Shown here one piece after another: positions 15,499 through 25,328 of a stretch of DNA of 42,002 nucleotides. Origin of the DNA: Phocaeicola plebeius. Lineage in GTDB: Bacteria; Bacteroidota; Bacteroidia; Bacteroidales; Bacteroidaceae. The DNA lies in assembly GCA_004558305.1 (NCBI GenBank), contig SFDG01000009.1:1-42002 (forward strand), written 5' to 3'. The position numbers and the translations under genes were made by a program. The notes beneath the pieces are model-generated. The model saw nothing but the letters and a program-made list of their open reading frames with translations. It did not search any database and was not told where the DNA came from. Every line of letters begins with the position of its first letter. Position 1 is the first letter of the stretch.

Positions 15499-17484
15499 TT
15501 ACAACGGCTTGTACTCTACAAACGCTTCCATGGCCTCGTAGCAGGCCAGGCCCAGGTGGTCGTAGAGAGCGGCGGTCGCATGGTTACGGTCCTCACTGCG
15601 CTGCCAGAACAGACGCTCGTCGTTTCCGAGGAAGGGCGCACTCTCCATCTGCGACTGGTGCTTCAGGATGGAATTCCGCTTGGCACGCAATTCTTCCGGA
15701 CTCAGGGGCACACACATCTCGATGTTCTCGATTTCCCATTCTGCCCATGCACCCCGATACATCCAGATACGGCAGTCCTTCAGCCACTCGGCACCGGCAT
15801 TCTTCTCCTCGTCGATGGCAGCGAATACGGCATCCGTACATACACGGTGCGTTCCGTGCGGGTCGGCCAGGTCGCCGGCCACATAAATCTGATGCGGCTG
15901 TACCGTCCGCAAGAGGTTCAGGACAATCTCCACATCCGCCTCACTGATGGGGTTCTTGGCAATGCGTCCCGTTTCGTAGAACGGCAGGTCAAGGAAATGC
16001 ACGCGGTCCAGCGGAATCTGATTGTACGTACTGGCGGTACGGGCCTCACCACGGCGAATCAGTCCCTTGATGGTCAGGATGTCGCGCGTATCCAAGTCGC
16101 CTTCCTTCTTGGCCAGCAGGTACTGCTTGATTTCGGCATACTTCGTCCGGATGGTTTCGTTCTGGTTGCCGTCGAACAGCTGGTTGAAGCCGTTGATGAA
16201 GTGCATGAAGCGAATCACTTCCTCATCTCCTACGGCAATGTTGCCCGATGTCTCATAGGCCACATGCACCTCATGTCCCTGCTGCACCAGACGGCGCAGT
16301 GTACCGCCCATCGAGATGACATCATCGTCGGGATGCGGCGAGAAGACAATCACCCGCTTGGGGAAGGGTTTGGCCCGTTCGGGACGATAGGTATCATCGG
16401 CATTCGGCTTTCCGCCCGGCCATCCGGTGATGGTATGTTGCAAATCGTTGAATATCTTGATGTTCACATTGTAGGCCGAACCATACAAGGCCAGCAGCTC
16501 GCTCAATCCGTGCTCGTTGTAGTCCTTGTTCGTCAGTTTCAGGATGGGCTTCTTGATGGTCTGGCACAGCCACACAATGGCACTGCGGATCAGTTTGTCG
16601 TTCCATTCGCAGCTGGTCACCAGCCACGGACGCTGGATGCGGGTGAGGTGCATCGATGCCGACAAGTCCACACAAGCCACGGCATGAGGGTGCATCTGCA
16701 GGTAGGATGCCGGCAGTACATCGGTCATCTTCCCTTCGACAGCCTGGCAGATGATGTCCGCCTTTTCCTCTCCCCAGGCCAGCAAGTACACCTTGCGGGC
16801 TTTCTGGATGGTACCGATACCCATCGTCACGGAACAGGGAGGCAGGTTGTCCATTCCCAGGTTACGGGCCGACTCGGCACGCGACACCGCGTCCACGAGA
16901 ATCAGCCGGGTAGCCGACATGGCCGACGAACCAGGTACATTCATACCGATATTTCCTTCGCGCCCGATGCCAAGCACCACTATGTCGATGCCGCCGAACG
17001 TCTTGATGCGCTGCTCGTAGAGCTGGCAGTGCTCCATCACCGCTTCCTGAGCCACCTTGCCGCTCGGCGTGAACACGTTCTGGGGGTCGATGTCCACCTG
17101 GCTGACCAACAAGTCCTGCAACTGCTGGAAGCTGCCACCCTGACCGTCTGCCAACGGATAGAATTCATAGAGATTGAACACCACGACATTGCGGAAGCTC
17201 ACCTGCTCCTCGCGGTGACGACGCACCAGTTCGGCGAACAGCGGACGCAGCGAAGCGCCTGTGCCCAGAGCGAGGGTACAGAACTGTCCGTCGCGCTGCT
17301 TTTCCTGGATTTTCTGGACGATTTCGCCGGCCACGGTCCGGACACCTTCTTCGATGGACTCGAAGATGTTGGTAGGAATCTTCTCGAAACGGGTCAGTAC
17401 CGAACGGTCCACCATCGTCTCGGGCTTATAATACTTGGGAGATACCCGGTTGAGGGAAATCTGCGAACTTAAATTGGTTCTCAT
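15499..17484 (-). CDS. nagB: NagB-like domain fused to a PIG-L (LmbE-like) deacetylase
   Basis: A 661-residue two-domain protein usually annotated as glucosamine-6-phosphate deaminase. Residues about 30-280 have the NagB/6-phosphogluconolactonase fold (FCTLALGTGASLRPLFAELV, LGIGREGNIGMNVPGS). Residues about 375-620 are a PIG-L/LmbE zinc deacetylase domain with VIVFSPHPDDDVISMGG (PHPDD at 383-387) and a later DLADPHGTHR. Compared with E. coli NagB, catalytic D72 corresponds to Y106, D141 to E176, H143 to N178 and E148 to V183. Classical deaminase activity is therefore doubtful. The zinc-binding motif of the deacetylase part looks intact, so an amino-sugar deacetylase with a sugar-phosphate-binding partner domain is a fair guess. 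It has its own promoter at 17514-17544. Confidence 0.85.
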   Translation of the reverse strand: MRTNLSSQISLNRVSPKYYKPETMVDRSVLTRFEKIPTNIFESIEEGVRTVAGEIVQKIQEKQRDGQFCTLALGTGASLRPLFAELVRRHREEQVSFRNVVVFNLYEFYPLADGQGGSFQQLQDLLVSQVDIDPQNVFTPSGKVAQEAVMEHCQLYEQRIKTFGGIDIVVLGIGREGNIGMNVPGSSAMSATRLILVDAVSRAESARNLGMDNLPPCSVTMGIGTIQKARKVYLLAWGEEKADIICQAVEGKMTDVLPASYLQMHPHAVACVDLSASMHLTRIQRPWLVTSCEWNDKLIRSAIVWLCQTIKKPILKLTNKDYNEHGLSELLALYGSAYNVNIKIFNDLQHTITGWPGGKPNADDTYRPERAKPFPKRVIVFSPHPDDDVISMGGTLRRLVQQGHEVHVAYETSGNIAVGDEEVIRFMHFINGFNQLFDGNQNETIRTKYAEIKQYLLAKKEGDLDTRDILTIKGLIRRGEARTASTYNQIPLDRVHFLDLPFYETGRIAKNPISEADVEIVLNLLRTVQPHQIYVAGDLADPHGTHRVCTDAVFAAIDEEKNAGAEWLKDCRIWMYRGAWAEWEIENIEMCVPLSPEELRAKRNSILKHQSQMESAPFLGNDERLFWQRSEDRNHATAALYDHLGLACYEAMEAFVEYKPL

Positions 17485-17513
17485 GCGATGTAAGTTTTAA
17501 AGGTTTATAGAGG

Positions 17514-17544
17514 CAAAATTAAAAAAAGTCCTGCACACTACCAA
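17514..17544 (-). promoter_or_regulatory. Promoter for the NagB-like/PIG-L gene
   Basis: Minus strand: TTG (17544-17542), 20 bases, then TAATTTTG (17521-17514), an exact TAnnTTTG. It lies between the nhaA stop and this gene's ATG, so the gene need not depend on nhaA transcription. Confidence 0.7.
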
Positions 17545-17592
17545 CTGTTTTCACCATTTTTGCATCCTGTCCCTGCACGACAGGAAACCGCG

Positions 17593-18954
17593 TCACTGGC
17601 CGGAAGAGGCTTCCGCCTTCGGCAGCGTGAAATTCAGCAGCACGACACTCAGCAGTGCGGACAGCAGCGAACCCACGAGGATACCCAGCTTGGCATCGGA
17701 CAGCATGGCCATCTGCGCCGCATCGGCCGAGTCGTAGGCCAGGTCGGCGATAAACAGGGCAACGGTGAACCCGATGCCGCTCAGCATACATACGCTGGCA
17801 AACGACTTCCAGCACGTGCCCGACGGCAGCTGCACGAGGCGTGTCTGGATGGACAGCCAGGAGAACAGGAACACGCCGAGGAACTTGCCGATGACCAGAC
17901 CGGCCATGACGGACAGGCCCACGCCGGAGAAGAGGCTGTCTATCCCCATGCCCTCCATGTTGATGCCGGCATTGGCAAAGGCAAACAGGGGGATGATGAA
18001 ATAGTTGACCGGGGTATGCAGGTTGTCCTCCATGTCCTGCAGCGGACTGATGATGCGGTCGGAGGCACTCTCTATCTGTTTCAAGGTATCAATCTGCTCG
18101 TGGGTCAGCATCGCCCCCTTGAGGTGCTTGCCGGTAATGGGGATGACGGGGAAGGTGGACACGCATTCGCGGATGCGCTCGATGAAATAGGTCACCCGGT
18201 GCTTCATCGAGGCCGGGATGCAGAAGGCGAGCACGACTCCCGCTATTGTGGCATGGATGCCCGAATTGAGGAGCGTGTACCACAAGGCCATTCCGAAAAC
18301 GGCATAGAAAATCTTGGCTCGTATGCCCCGCAGGCTGCCTGCCACGAGAACGGCTATCAGTATCACGGAATAGAACAGGTAAATCATGTCGATGTGGCTG
18401 GAGTAGCAGGTGGCGATGACAATGATGCCTCCGAGGTCGTCTGCCACGGCCAACGTCGCCAGAAAGACTTTCAGCGAGAGCGGTACGCGCTTGCCGAACA
18501 CCGAAAGCACACCGAGCGAGAAGGCAATGTCCGTGGCCATGGGTACGGCCAGTCCGCACAGCATCACGGGGTCATTGGGGGTCAGCAGCCAGAATACGAC
18601 TACGGGGACAATCATGCCTCCGCAGGCTCCGATGAGGGGCAGGAGGGCCTTGCGCGGCGAGGACAGCTCGCCCACCAGGATTTCCCGTTTGATTTCCAGT
18701 CCCACCATCAGGAAGAAGATGGCCATGAAGAAGTCGTTGATGAGGTCCATCAGGGTCATGGCATGGCCGCCATGGCTGAACAGGTTAAACTCGCCCACCG
18801 AAAGGGAAACCGGCTGGTTCCAAAAGGCAAAATAAGCATCACTGGCCGAAGAATTGGCGATAATCAATGCTAACACGGTAGCCAGCACCAACAACATGCT
18901 GGAAGTGACGTATGCACGAAACATACTCAGGAATCGAAAGCTTTTTAACAACAT
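17593..18954 (-). CDS. nhaA: Na+/H+ antiporter NhaA
   Basis: Inner-membrane antiporter that exports sodium in exchange for protons. The 453-residue protein has the full set of membrane helices. Key features are FFLMVGLEIKREI, the ion-site aspartates in ATDIAFSLGVL (D142) and LAVADDLGGIIVIA (D172, D173), and the C-terminal MLSGIGFTVALFIADLAY. A long hydrophilic loop (about 255-310) separates the two halves, as in many Bacteroidetes members. No NhaR-type regulator is adjacent. It has its own promoter at 19007-19037, with a palindromic repeat further upstream. Confidence 0.95.
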   Translation of the reverse strand: MLLKSFRFLSMFRAYVTSSMLLVLATVLALIIANSSASDAYFAFWNQPVSLSVGEFNLFSHGGHAMTLMDLINDFFMAIFFLMVGLEIKREILVGELSSPRKALLPLIGACGGMIVPVVVFWLLTPNDPVMLCGLAVPMATDIAFSLGVLSVFGKRVPLSLKVFLATLAVADDLGGIIVIATCYSSHIDMIYLFYSVILIAVLVAGSLRGIRAKIFYAVFGMALWYTLLNSGIHATIAGVVLAFCIPASMKHRVTYFIERIRECVSTFPVIPITGKHLKGAMLTHEQIDTLKQIESASDRIISPLQDMEDNLHTPVNYFIIPLFAFANAGINMEGMGIDSLFSGVGLSVMAGLVIGKFLGVFLFSWLSIQTRLVQLPSGTCWKSFASVCMLSGIGFTVALFIADLAYDSADAAQMAMLSDAKLGILVGSLLSALLSVVLLNFTLPKAEASSGQ

Positions 18955-19006
18955 ATTCGGGTCTTTATATTCTGGTTAATAAAAGATAGCGAGGTTTAAC
19001 ATTCCG

Positions 19007-19037
19007 CAAATCTAACGAATTATTCGCAAAACGGCAA
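19007..19037 (-). promoter_or_regulatory. Promoter for nhaA
   Basis: Minus strand: TTG (19037-19035), 20 bases, then TAGATTTG (19014-19007), an exact TAnnTTTG. The leader to ATG 18954 would be about 45 bases. Confidence 0.7.
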
Positions 19038-19069
19038 CTATTTCGGGAAATTTCTTGATTTTGCAAACA

Positions 19070-19206
19070 CAGAGGACACAGAGGGGTGTGCGGAGAGGAT
19101 GAGAGGGGATGGAACACAAAGGGAGGAAGGGACAAAGGAGATTTTACCAACACGAAGGCACAAAGGGAAGAACGGCTGACGCTCGGTCCCTTTGTGCCTT
19201 CGTGTT
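19070..19206. repeat. CACAGAGG/CACAAAG repeat with a 20-base-pair perfect hairpin
   Basis: AACACGAAGGCACAAAGGGA (19149-19168) is exactly complementary to 19187-19206 around an 18-base loop. Upstream, 19070-19145 carries one-sided tracts of the same family (AACACAGAGGACACAGAGG, AACACAAAGGGAGGAAGG). The hairpin sits behind the inositol-phosphate synthase stop on the minus strand and may end that transcript. Confidence 0.8.
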
Positions 19207-19242
19207 CATGCACATGGCTTCCGCTGCAGTGCGGAAGACGGT

Positions 19243-20559
<1,317 letters not shown>

Positions 20560-20738
20560 TTTGTTTTTCTAGTTTCTTATCCTAACAAAGTAGTAAGTGG
20601 CGGTAAAGATACGGCTTTGTTTTAAATATTCCATTTTATTTTGATAAAATATCATCAAATAATGAAATATAGGACATATTTTCGGAAAGAAGGGTGAACA
20701 TTTCTCTTCCATTCATTCCTCATTCCTTATTTATTTAC

Positions 20739-20746
20739 TACCTTTG
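20739..20746 (+). promoter_or_regulatory. -7 element for the PfkB kinase gene
   Basis: TACCTTTG matches TAnnTTTG and lies 40 bases before ATG 20787. No clear -33 element is seen. On the opposite strand CTACTTTG (20593-20586) could be a weak -7 for the divergent ino1. Confidence 0.5.
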
Positions 20747-20786
20747 CAGACAATTTATCAATAAGAAATGAAAATACATACGAGCC

Positions 20787-21683
20787 ATGAAAGATATCTG
20801 CTGCATCGGGCACATTACGCTCGATAAAATCATCACCCCCCGACAGACCACCTACCTGCCAGGCGGCACTTCCTACTATTTTGCGCACGGCATCCGCTGC
20901 CTCGACAATGCCGCCCGTTTCCAGCTCATCACCTCGCTGGCCCCCACGGAGCAGAAGGCCGTGGACGACCTGCGCAAGGCGGGCATCGATGTGGAGAATA
21001 TTCCGAGCCGGAAAACCGTCTACTTCGAGAACTCCTATGGGGAGAACCAGAACAACCGCACCCAGCGGGTGCTGGCCAAGGCCGATCCTTTCACGGTGGA
21101 GAAGCTCCAGCACGCAGAAGCCAAGATTTTCCATTTGGGCAGTCTGCTGGCCGACGACTTTTCGCTCGATGTCCTCGAATACCTTTCGCAGAAGGGTATC
21201 CTCTCGGTGGACGCACAGGGCTATTTGCGCGAGGTGCGGGGCGAGAAGGTCTACCCCATCGACTGGAAGGACAAGCGGGAGGCCCTGAAATACATTGACA
21301 TCCTGAAGGTCAACGAACACGAGGCAGCAGTGCTGACCGGACTGACCGACTACAAGGCAGTGGCAGCCCGGCTGGCGGAATGGGGCGTGAAGGAGGTGCT
21401 GCTCACCCTGGGCAGCGAAGGCTCCCTCATCCATGCCGGCGGGCAGTACTACCAGATTCCGGCCTATCCGCCGCGCGATGTGGTGGATGCCACGGGCTGC
21501 GGAGACACTTACATGCTGGGCTATCTGTACCAGCGGGTGAAGGGGGCCTCGTATGCCGAAGCCGGCTGTTTCGCCGCCGCCTTGTCCACGCTCAAGCTGG
21601 AGCACACCGGCCCGTTTGCCGGCACCGAGCAACAGGCCCTGGACATTGTCCGGGAGAGTCCGCTGAAGGCCACGGTTCTCTGA
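20787..21683 (+). CDS. PfkB/ribokinase-family sugar kinase
   Basis: A 298-residue cytosolic kinase. The family marks are the N-terminal strand ICCIGHITLDKI, a glycine pair for substrate binding (LPGGTSYYFA), LKVNEHEAAVLTG, VLLTLGSEGSL, and the C-terminal signature DATGCGDTYMLGYL (residues 234-247), with D240 as catalytic base in the GCGD anion hole. The usual DTxGAGD reads DATGCGD. The family phosphorylates sugars, nucleosides or inositol, and sequence alone does not settle the substrate. Its divergent neighbour is inositol-phosphate synthase, so an inositol-related substrate is possible but unproven. A terminator follows at 21693-21727. Confidence 0.88.
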   Translation: MKDICCIGHITLDKIITPRQTTYLPGGTSYYFAHGIRCLDNAARFQLITSLAPTEQKAVDDLRKAGIDVENIPSRKTVYFENSYGENQNNRTQRVLAKADPFTVEKLQHAEAKIFHLGSLLADDFSLDVLEYLSQKGILSVDAQGYLREVRGEKVYPIDWKDKREALKYIDILKVNEHEAAVLTGLTDYKAVAARLAEWGVKEVLLTLGSEGSLIHAGGQYYQIPAYPPRDVVDATGCGDTYMLGYLYQRVKGASYAEAGCFAAALSTLKLEHTGPFAGTEQQALDIVRESPLKATVL

Positions 21684-21692
21684 ATGGTGAAA

Positions 21693-21727
21693 AAGGAGAT
21701 ACGAACCGCCTTTAGCCGTATCTCCTT
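21693..21727. terminator. Bidirectional terminator
   Basis: AAGGAGATACG (21693-21703) pairs perfectly with CGTATCTCCTT (21717-21727) over a 13-base loop, with A's before and T-rich sequence after. It serves the convergent PfkB and MFS genes. Confidence 0.8.
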
Positions 21728-21799
21728 CTTCCTGATTCCGTCCCTTCCTTCCGGATGTGGCTGGACCTGTAACGCCAGCCACCGACCGGACTAAAACGT

Positions 21800-23023
21800 T
21801 TATGCCCGTTCCGGAGCAGACTTGCGCAGCATGGTATAGCCGTAGACCGCCACGGCGGCATAGCCCATCCAAGGCACGATGAACGCCGTCACCATCGAAG
21901 AAGCGTCGGCCACATACCCCATCAGCAACGGACCGATGACACCGCCCACCGGCGACATCATCAGGAACGACGAAGCCTGCTTGGTATGACGGCCCAGGCC
22001 TTTCAGCGAAAGGGCAAAGATGGTGGGGAACATGATGGCCTCGAACGCATAGCCGCACAACAGGGCGATGAACGACAGCCAGCCGACATTGAGCAGGATG
22101 AGGGAAGTCGTGACCACGGTTCCCACGGCACAGCAAAACAGCATCTTCTCGGCACGGACCCGTTGCATGATCCAGCTGCCCACAAAACGGCCTACCATGA
22201 ACAGGCCCAGTCCGCCGAAGGACAAGACCACGGCCGCATCGCGGGCACGCATCCAGTTCTGTTCGACCACGTAATTGATGAAGAAACTGTTGATGGAAAT
22301 CTCGGCAATCTCATAGCAGAGCAAGGCAATCAGGCCAAAGATGAACAGGCGGTGCGACCACAGGCCGATTTCGTGTCCCTCGGCATCCACCTCAGCCTCG
22401 TGCTGCATCTCCGGCAGTTTCACCCGGAGGAAAATCACCGCCACGATGAGCACCACCACGCCCATACACGCATAGGGCAAGGCCACATTCCCATGGGAAG
22501 CATCGGCCTCAGGATTGTTGGAGAACAGCAGCAGACCGGTCAGAATGGGGGCACAGATACACCCCACTCCATTGAAGGACTGGGCGAAATTCAGTCGGCT
22601 GGCAGCCGTCTCCTTCGCCCCCAGTTCGGTGACATACGGGTTGGCCGCCGTTTCCAGGAAGGTCAGTCCGCAGCCGATGACGAACAGTGCGAAGAGGAAC
22701 GCATTGAACGACGCCAGGTACTGGCCGGGAATGAACAGCAAGGAGCCGACACCATAGAGCAGCAGGCCGAAGACCACCCCGATGCGGTAGCCATAGCGGC
22801 GGATAAACAGACCGGCCGGCAGGGCCATGACGAAATACCCCATATACATGGTGACCTGAATCAGTGCCGAGTGGACCTTCGTAATGTCCAATGCCTCCTG
22901 AAAATGCTTGTTGAGCACATCCAAGATGGCATGTGCAAATCCCCACAGGAAAAAAAGGGATGTGATGAGGACGAACGGCAGGAGATACTGCCGTTCGACC
23001 AGAGGAATACGCTTGTCTTTCAT
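21800..23023 (-). CDS. FucP-type sugar MFS transporter
   Basis: A 407-residue inner-membrane permease with twelve predicted helices. The first helix, LFFLWGFAHAILDVLNKHFQ, and the segment GLTFLETAANPYVTELGAK match the fucose/glucose/galactose:proton symporter group of the major facilitator superfamily. IRRYGYRIGVVFGLLLYGVG and MMSPVGGVIGPLLMGYVADAS are also family-like. The sugar cannot be told from sequence. It is the last gene of the rlmN - DUF4837 - pdxA run (42-base gap after pdxA), although it has no obvious functional link to those genes. Confidence 0.9.
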   Translation of the reverse strand: MKDKRIPLVERQYLLPFVLITSLFFLWGFAHAILDVLNKHFQEALDITKVHSALIQVTMYMGYFVMALPAGLFIRRYGYRIGVVFGLLLYGVGSLLFIPGQYLASFNAFLFALFVIGCGLTFLETAANPYVTELGAKETAASRLNFAQSFNGVGCICAPILTGLLLFSNNPEADASHGNVALPYACMGVVVLIVAVIFLRVKLPEMQHEAEVDAEGHEIGLWSHRLFIFGLIALLCYEIAEISINSFFINYVVEQNWMRARDAAVVLSFGGLGLFMVGRFVGSWIMQRVRAEKMLFCCAVGTVVTTSLILLNVGWLSFIALLCGYAFEAIMFPTIFALSLKGLGRHTKQASSFLMMSPVGGVIGPLLMGYVADASSMVTAFIVPWMGYAAVAVYGYTMLRKSAPERA

Positions 23024-23065
23024 TATTCTTCCATTTCTTAGTGTTGTATCAAGTAGGCTTTATCC

Positions 23066-24157
23066 TCATTCCTCCACGGAATCCAGTTTCAGCTTGTCGC
23101 TGTCATCGCGTTTTTCATAATACTGTTTGCGCAGGGGTCGCGCACTGATTTCACGTTCCGTACGACGCTGGCGGCAGACATCGATGGCCACATAAACGGC
23201 CTGTCGGAACGAATCTTCCGAAGCGATCCCCTTTCCGGCAATGTCGTAGGCAGTGCCATGGGCAGGAGAAGTGCGTACAATGGGCAGTCCCGCCGTGTAG
23301 TTCACGCCTTCATCCATGGCCAGTGCCTTGAACGGTGCCAGTCCCTGGTCGTGGTACATGGCCAGGATGCCGTCGAAGTGCGTATAGTTGCCCGAACCCA
23401 TGAAGCCGTCGGCCGGATAAGGACCGAAGCACAGGATGCCCTTGGCCGATATCTCCTTCAGGGCCGGAATGATGATTTCCTGCTCCTCACGGCCGATCAG
23501 CCCTCCGTCGCCGGCATGGGGATTGAGGGAGAAGACAGCAATGCGGGGAGAATCGATGCCGAAATCCTGCTTCAGCGAACGATGGAAGATGGCCAGCTTC
23601 TCCTGAATCAGCTCCTTGGTCAAGGTCTGCGAGATGGCACTGACGGGAATGTGGCCCGTGACGAGCGCCACGCGGAAATCGCCCTTGAGCAGAATCATCA
23701 GGGCCTTCTGTCCCTCGCCCACGCGCTGCTCGATGTACTCGGTATGGCCGGGGAAATGGAACGTGTCGCTCTGGATGGTATGCTTGTTGATGGGCGCGGT
23801 GACCAGGACATCCACCGCTCCTTCGCGGTATTCGGCCAGGGCCTTTTCCAGGGCAGCCAGTGCCGCCTTTCCGCCTTCGAGCGTCGGTTTGGACAGCTCC
23901 ACCTTCAGTTCTTCGTCCACACAGTTCACAATGTTCAAGCGTCCGTCCTGAGCCTCAGCCGCCGAAGGCACGATGCTGAAGTTCGTGGTCAGCTCCATCG
24001 CCTTGCGGTGATAAGCCGCCACCTTGGGCGAGCCATAGACCACCGGGGTACAGAGGTCGAACATGACAGGGTCAGAGAAGGCTTTCAGAATGACCTCGTA
24101 GCCTACTCCGTTGATATCTCCGTGGGTAATACCCACCTTTATCTTACGTTCTTCCAT
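23066..24157 (-). CDS. pdxA: 4-hydroxythreonine-4-phosphate dehydrogenase
   Basis: NAD-dependent oxidation in the DXP-dependent route to pyridoxal phosphate (vitamin B6). The 363-residue product starts KVGITHGDINGVGYEVILK. It carries the three metal-binding histidines of the family in FPGHTEYI, SLNPHAGDGGLIGREE and AMYHDQGLAPFKALAM, and ends with RTSPAHGTAYDIAGKGIA. The open frame extends to 24226 but would overlap the preceding gene; ATG 24157 gives the normal N-terminus. It lies 10 bases after the DUF4837 gene and so is co-transcribed with it. Partner gene pdxJ is not in the window. Confidence 0.95.
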   Translation of the reverse strand: MEERKIKVGITHGDINGVGYEVILKAFSDPVMFDLCTPVVYGSPKVAAYHRKAMELTTNFSIVPSAAEAQDGRLNIVNCVDEELKVELSKPTLEGGKAALAALEKALAEYREGAVDVLVTAPINKHTIQSDTFHFPGHTEYIEQRVGEGQKALMILLKGDFRVALVTGHIPVSAISQTLTKELIQEKLAIFHRSLKQDFGIDSPRIAVFSLNPHAGDGGLIGREEQEIIIPALKEISAKGILCFGPYPADGFMGSGNYTHFDGILAMYHDQGLAPFKALAMDEGVNYTAGLPIVRTSPAHGTAYDIAGKGIASEDSFRQAVYVAIDVCRQRRTEREISARPLRKQYYEKRDDSDKLKLDSVEE

Positions 24158-24167
24158 AATGATTGGT

Positions 24168-25277
24168 TTACTTCTTGTTATTATCCACCGCCGTTTCGTC
24201 CACCTGCATTTCCTGCACCTCGTCATCGGAGGGGAGTTTCAGGGGAAGTTCCGCCGGATATTCATCGAGTTTCTGAGAGGCAGCCGCCAGTTCTTCGGGC
24301 AGGCGCAGGGTATAGAGTGCGGCATTCAGCTTGCGCATCTGGTCACGTTTCAGCTTGCCCGGATTGTAGACAAAGCATTCGGCCACAATCACATTGGCAC
24401 TCTGCCGGTCGACCCGTACAATGGACACGAAGGGGCCGCCCATGGCATCGCCGTTCATCTCCCACAGTCCGCGTGCCTCGAAAGCATAGTCGCCGTGAAG
24501 GTTCAGGTCGCGCACCTCCACCAGTGCCGAATCGGCTGTCTGCATGTATACCCCTTCCTTATAGCCCGGCAGGTTGACCTTCATCACCGAGTCGCGCTTG
24601 TGGATGAAGTACTCCTTGGTGAAGGTGTCGTTGGAGCGGAAGGGATAGGAATACATCACAAAGTTCATGTCGTTGAGGTTCGTGGAGGCCCAGAAGAAGT
24701 TCTGGCCTTCCTTCGATGATTCCATCTCGGCCGGCATCCAGATGTCACAACCGAACAGGCTGCCCACCTTGGCCGCCACCATCGGGCTGTGCTTCTTCTC
24801 GAACAGCTTCACCTGCCGGTTCATCTCGGCCCGGGTGAAGAAGTCGACGATGACCTGGCCGTTCCGGCTCACGTAGTCGGCAAATTCCATCTGGCTGGGC
24901 GCCTGGATGGTCATGATCATCTGCGGCGACGCATACGCATCGCGGGTGTACTTGAAGCGGACCTGGGTGTATTTTTCGGGGTTGATGTCCACCATGATGA
25001 TGTTGCGGAACAGACGCATGGTACGGTCGAAATGGGCCGGACGGACGCGGGAAATCCGGAACGAACGTTCTGCCTGCGGAAGTCCGGGCACATCGGTGTC
25101 GAGCACATGATAGAGCGCACTGTCCGGACTCATCCAGCACCGGTCGTCGGCCACCACCATCACCTCATAGGGGCGTCCGCTGGATACGGGAGTTATGAGG
25201 CTTTTGCCGTCCTTGCTGCACGAAGCCAGCGACAGGGCAGCGAAGGTCAAGCTGAAGAAATAACTGACTAACTTCAT
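24168..25277 (-). CDS. DUF4837 family lipoprotein
   Basis: A 369-residue protein with a lipoprotein signal peptide (FFSLTFAALSLASC, lipobox cysteine at residue 19), so probably anchored in the envelope. The rest matches DUF4837, a Bacteroidetes family of unknown function (SGRPYEVMVVADDRCW, FTRAEMNRQVKLFEKKHSPM, ARGLWEMNGDAMGGPFVS). It ends in an acidic low-complexity tail. It sits between rlmN and pdxA on the same strand with short gaps, but no link in function is obvious from the sequence. Confidence 0.85.
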   Translation of the reverse strand: MKLVSYFFSLTFAALSLASCSKDGKSLITPVSSGRPYEVMVVADDRCWMSPDSALYHVLDTDVPGLPQAERSFRISRVRPAHFDRTMRLFRNIIMVDINPEKYTQVRFKYTRDAYASPQMIMTIQAPSQMEFADYVSRNGQVIVDFFTRAEMNRQVKLFEKKHSPMVAAKVGSLFGCDIWMPAEMESSKEGQNFFWASTNLNDMNFVMYSYPFRSNDTFTKEYFIHKRDSVMKVNLPGYKEGVYMQTADSALVEVRDLNLHGDYAFEARGLWEMNGDAMGGPFVSIVRVDRQSANVIVAECFVYNPGKLKRDQMRKLNAALYTLRLPEELAAASQKLDEYPAELPLKLPSDDEVQEMQVDETAVDNNKK

Positions 25278-25328
25278 AGTGTGATAGTATTAATGGGTTG
25301 ATAGATACGTTGAAAATTCTTGGTGGCC

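Noticed and set aside
15451..17472. 673-codon plus-strand open frame across the NagB-like/PIG-L gene
   Set aside because: The minus strand has two recognisable domains, a promoter and a proper start; the plus frame is a shadow beginning in a palindrome.
20727..22136. 469-codon minus-strand open frame over the PfkB gene and MFS 3' end
   Set aside because: It crosses a terminator and two genes with clear family motifs; its own translation resembles nothing.
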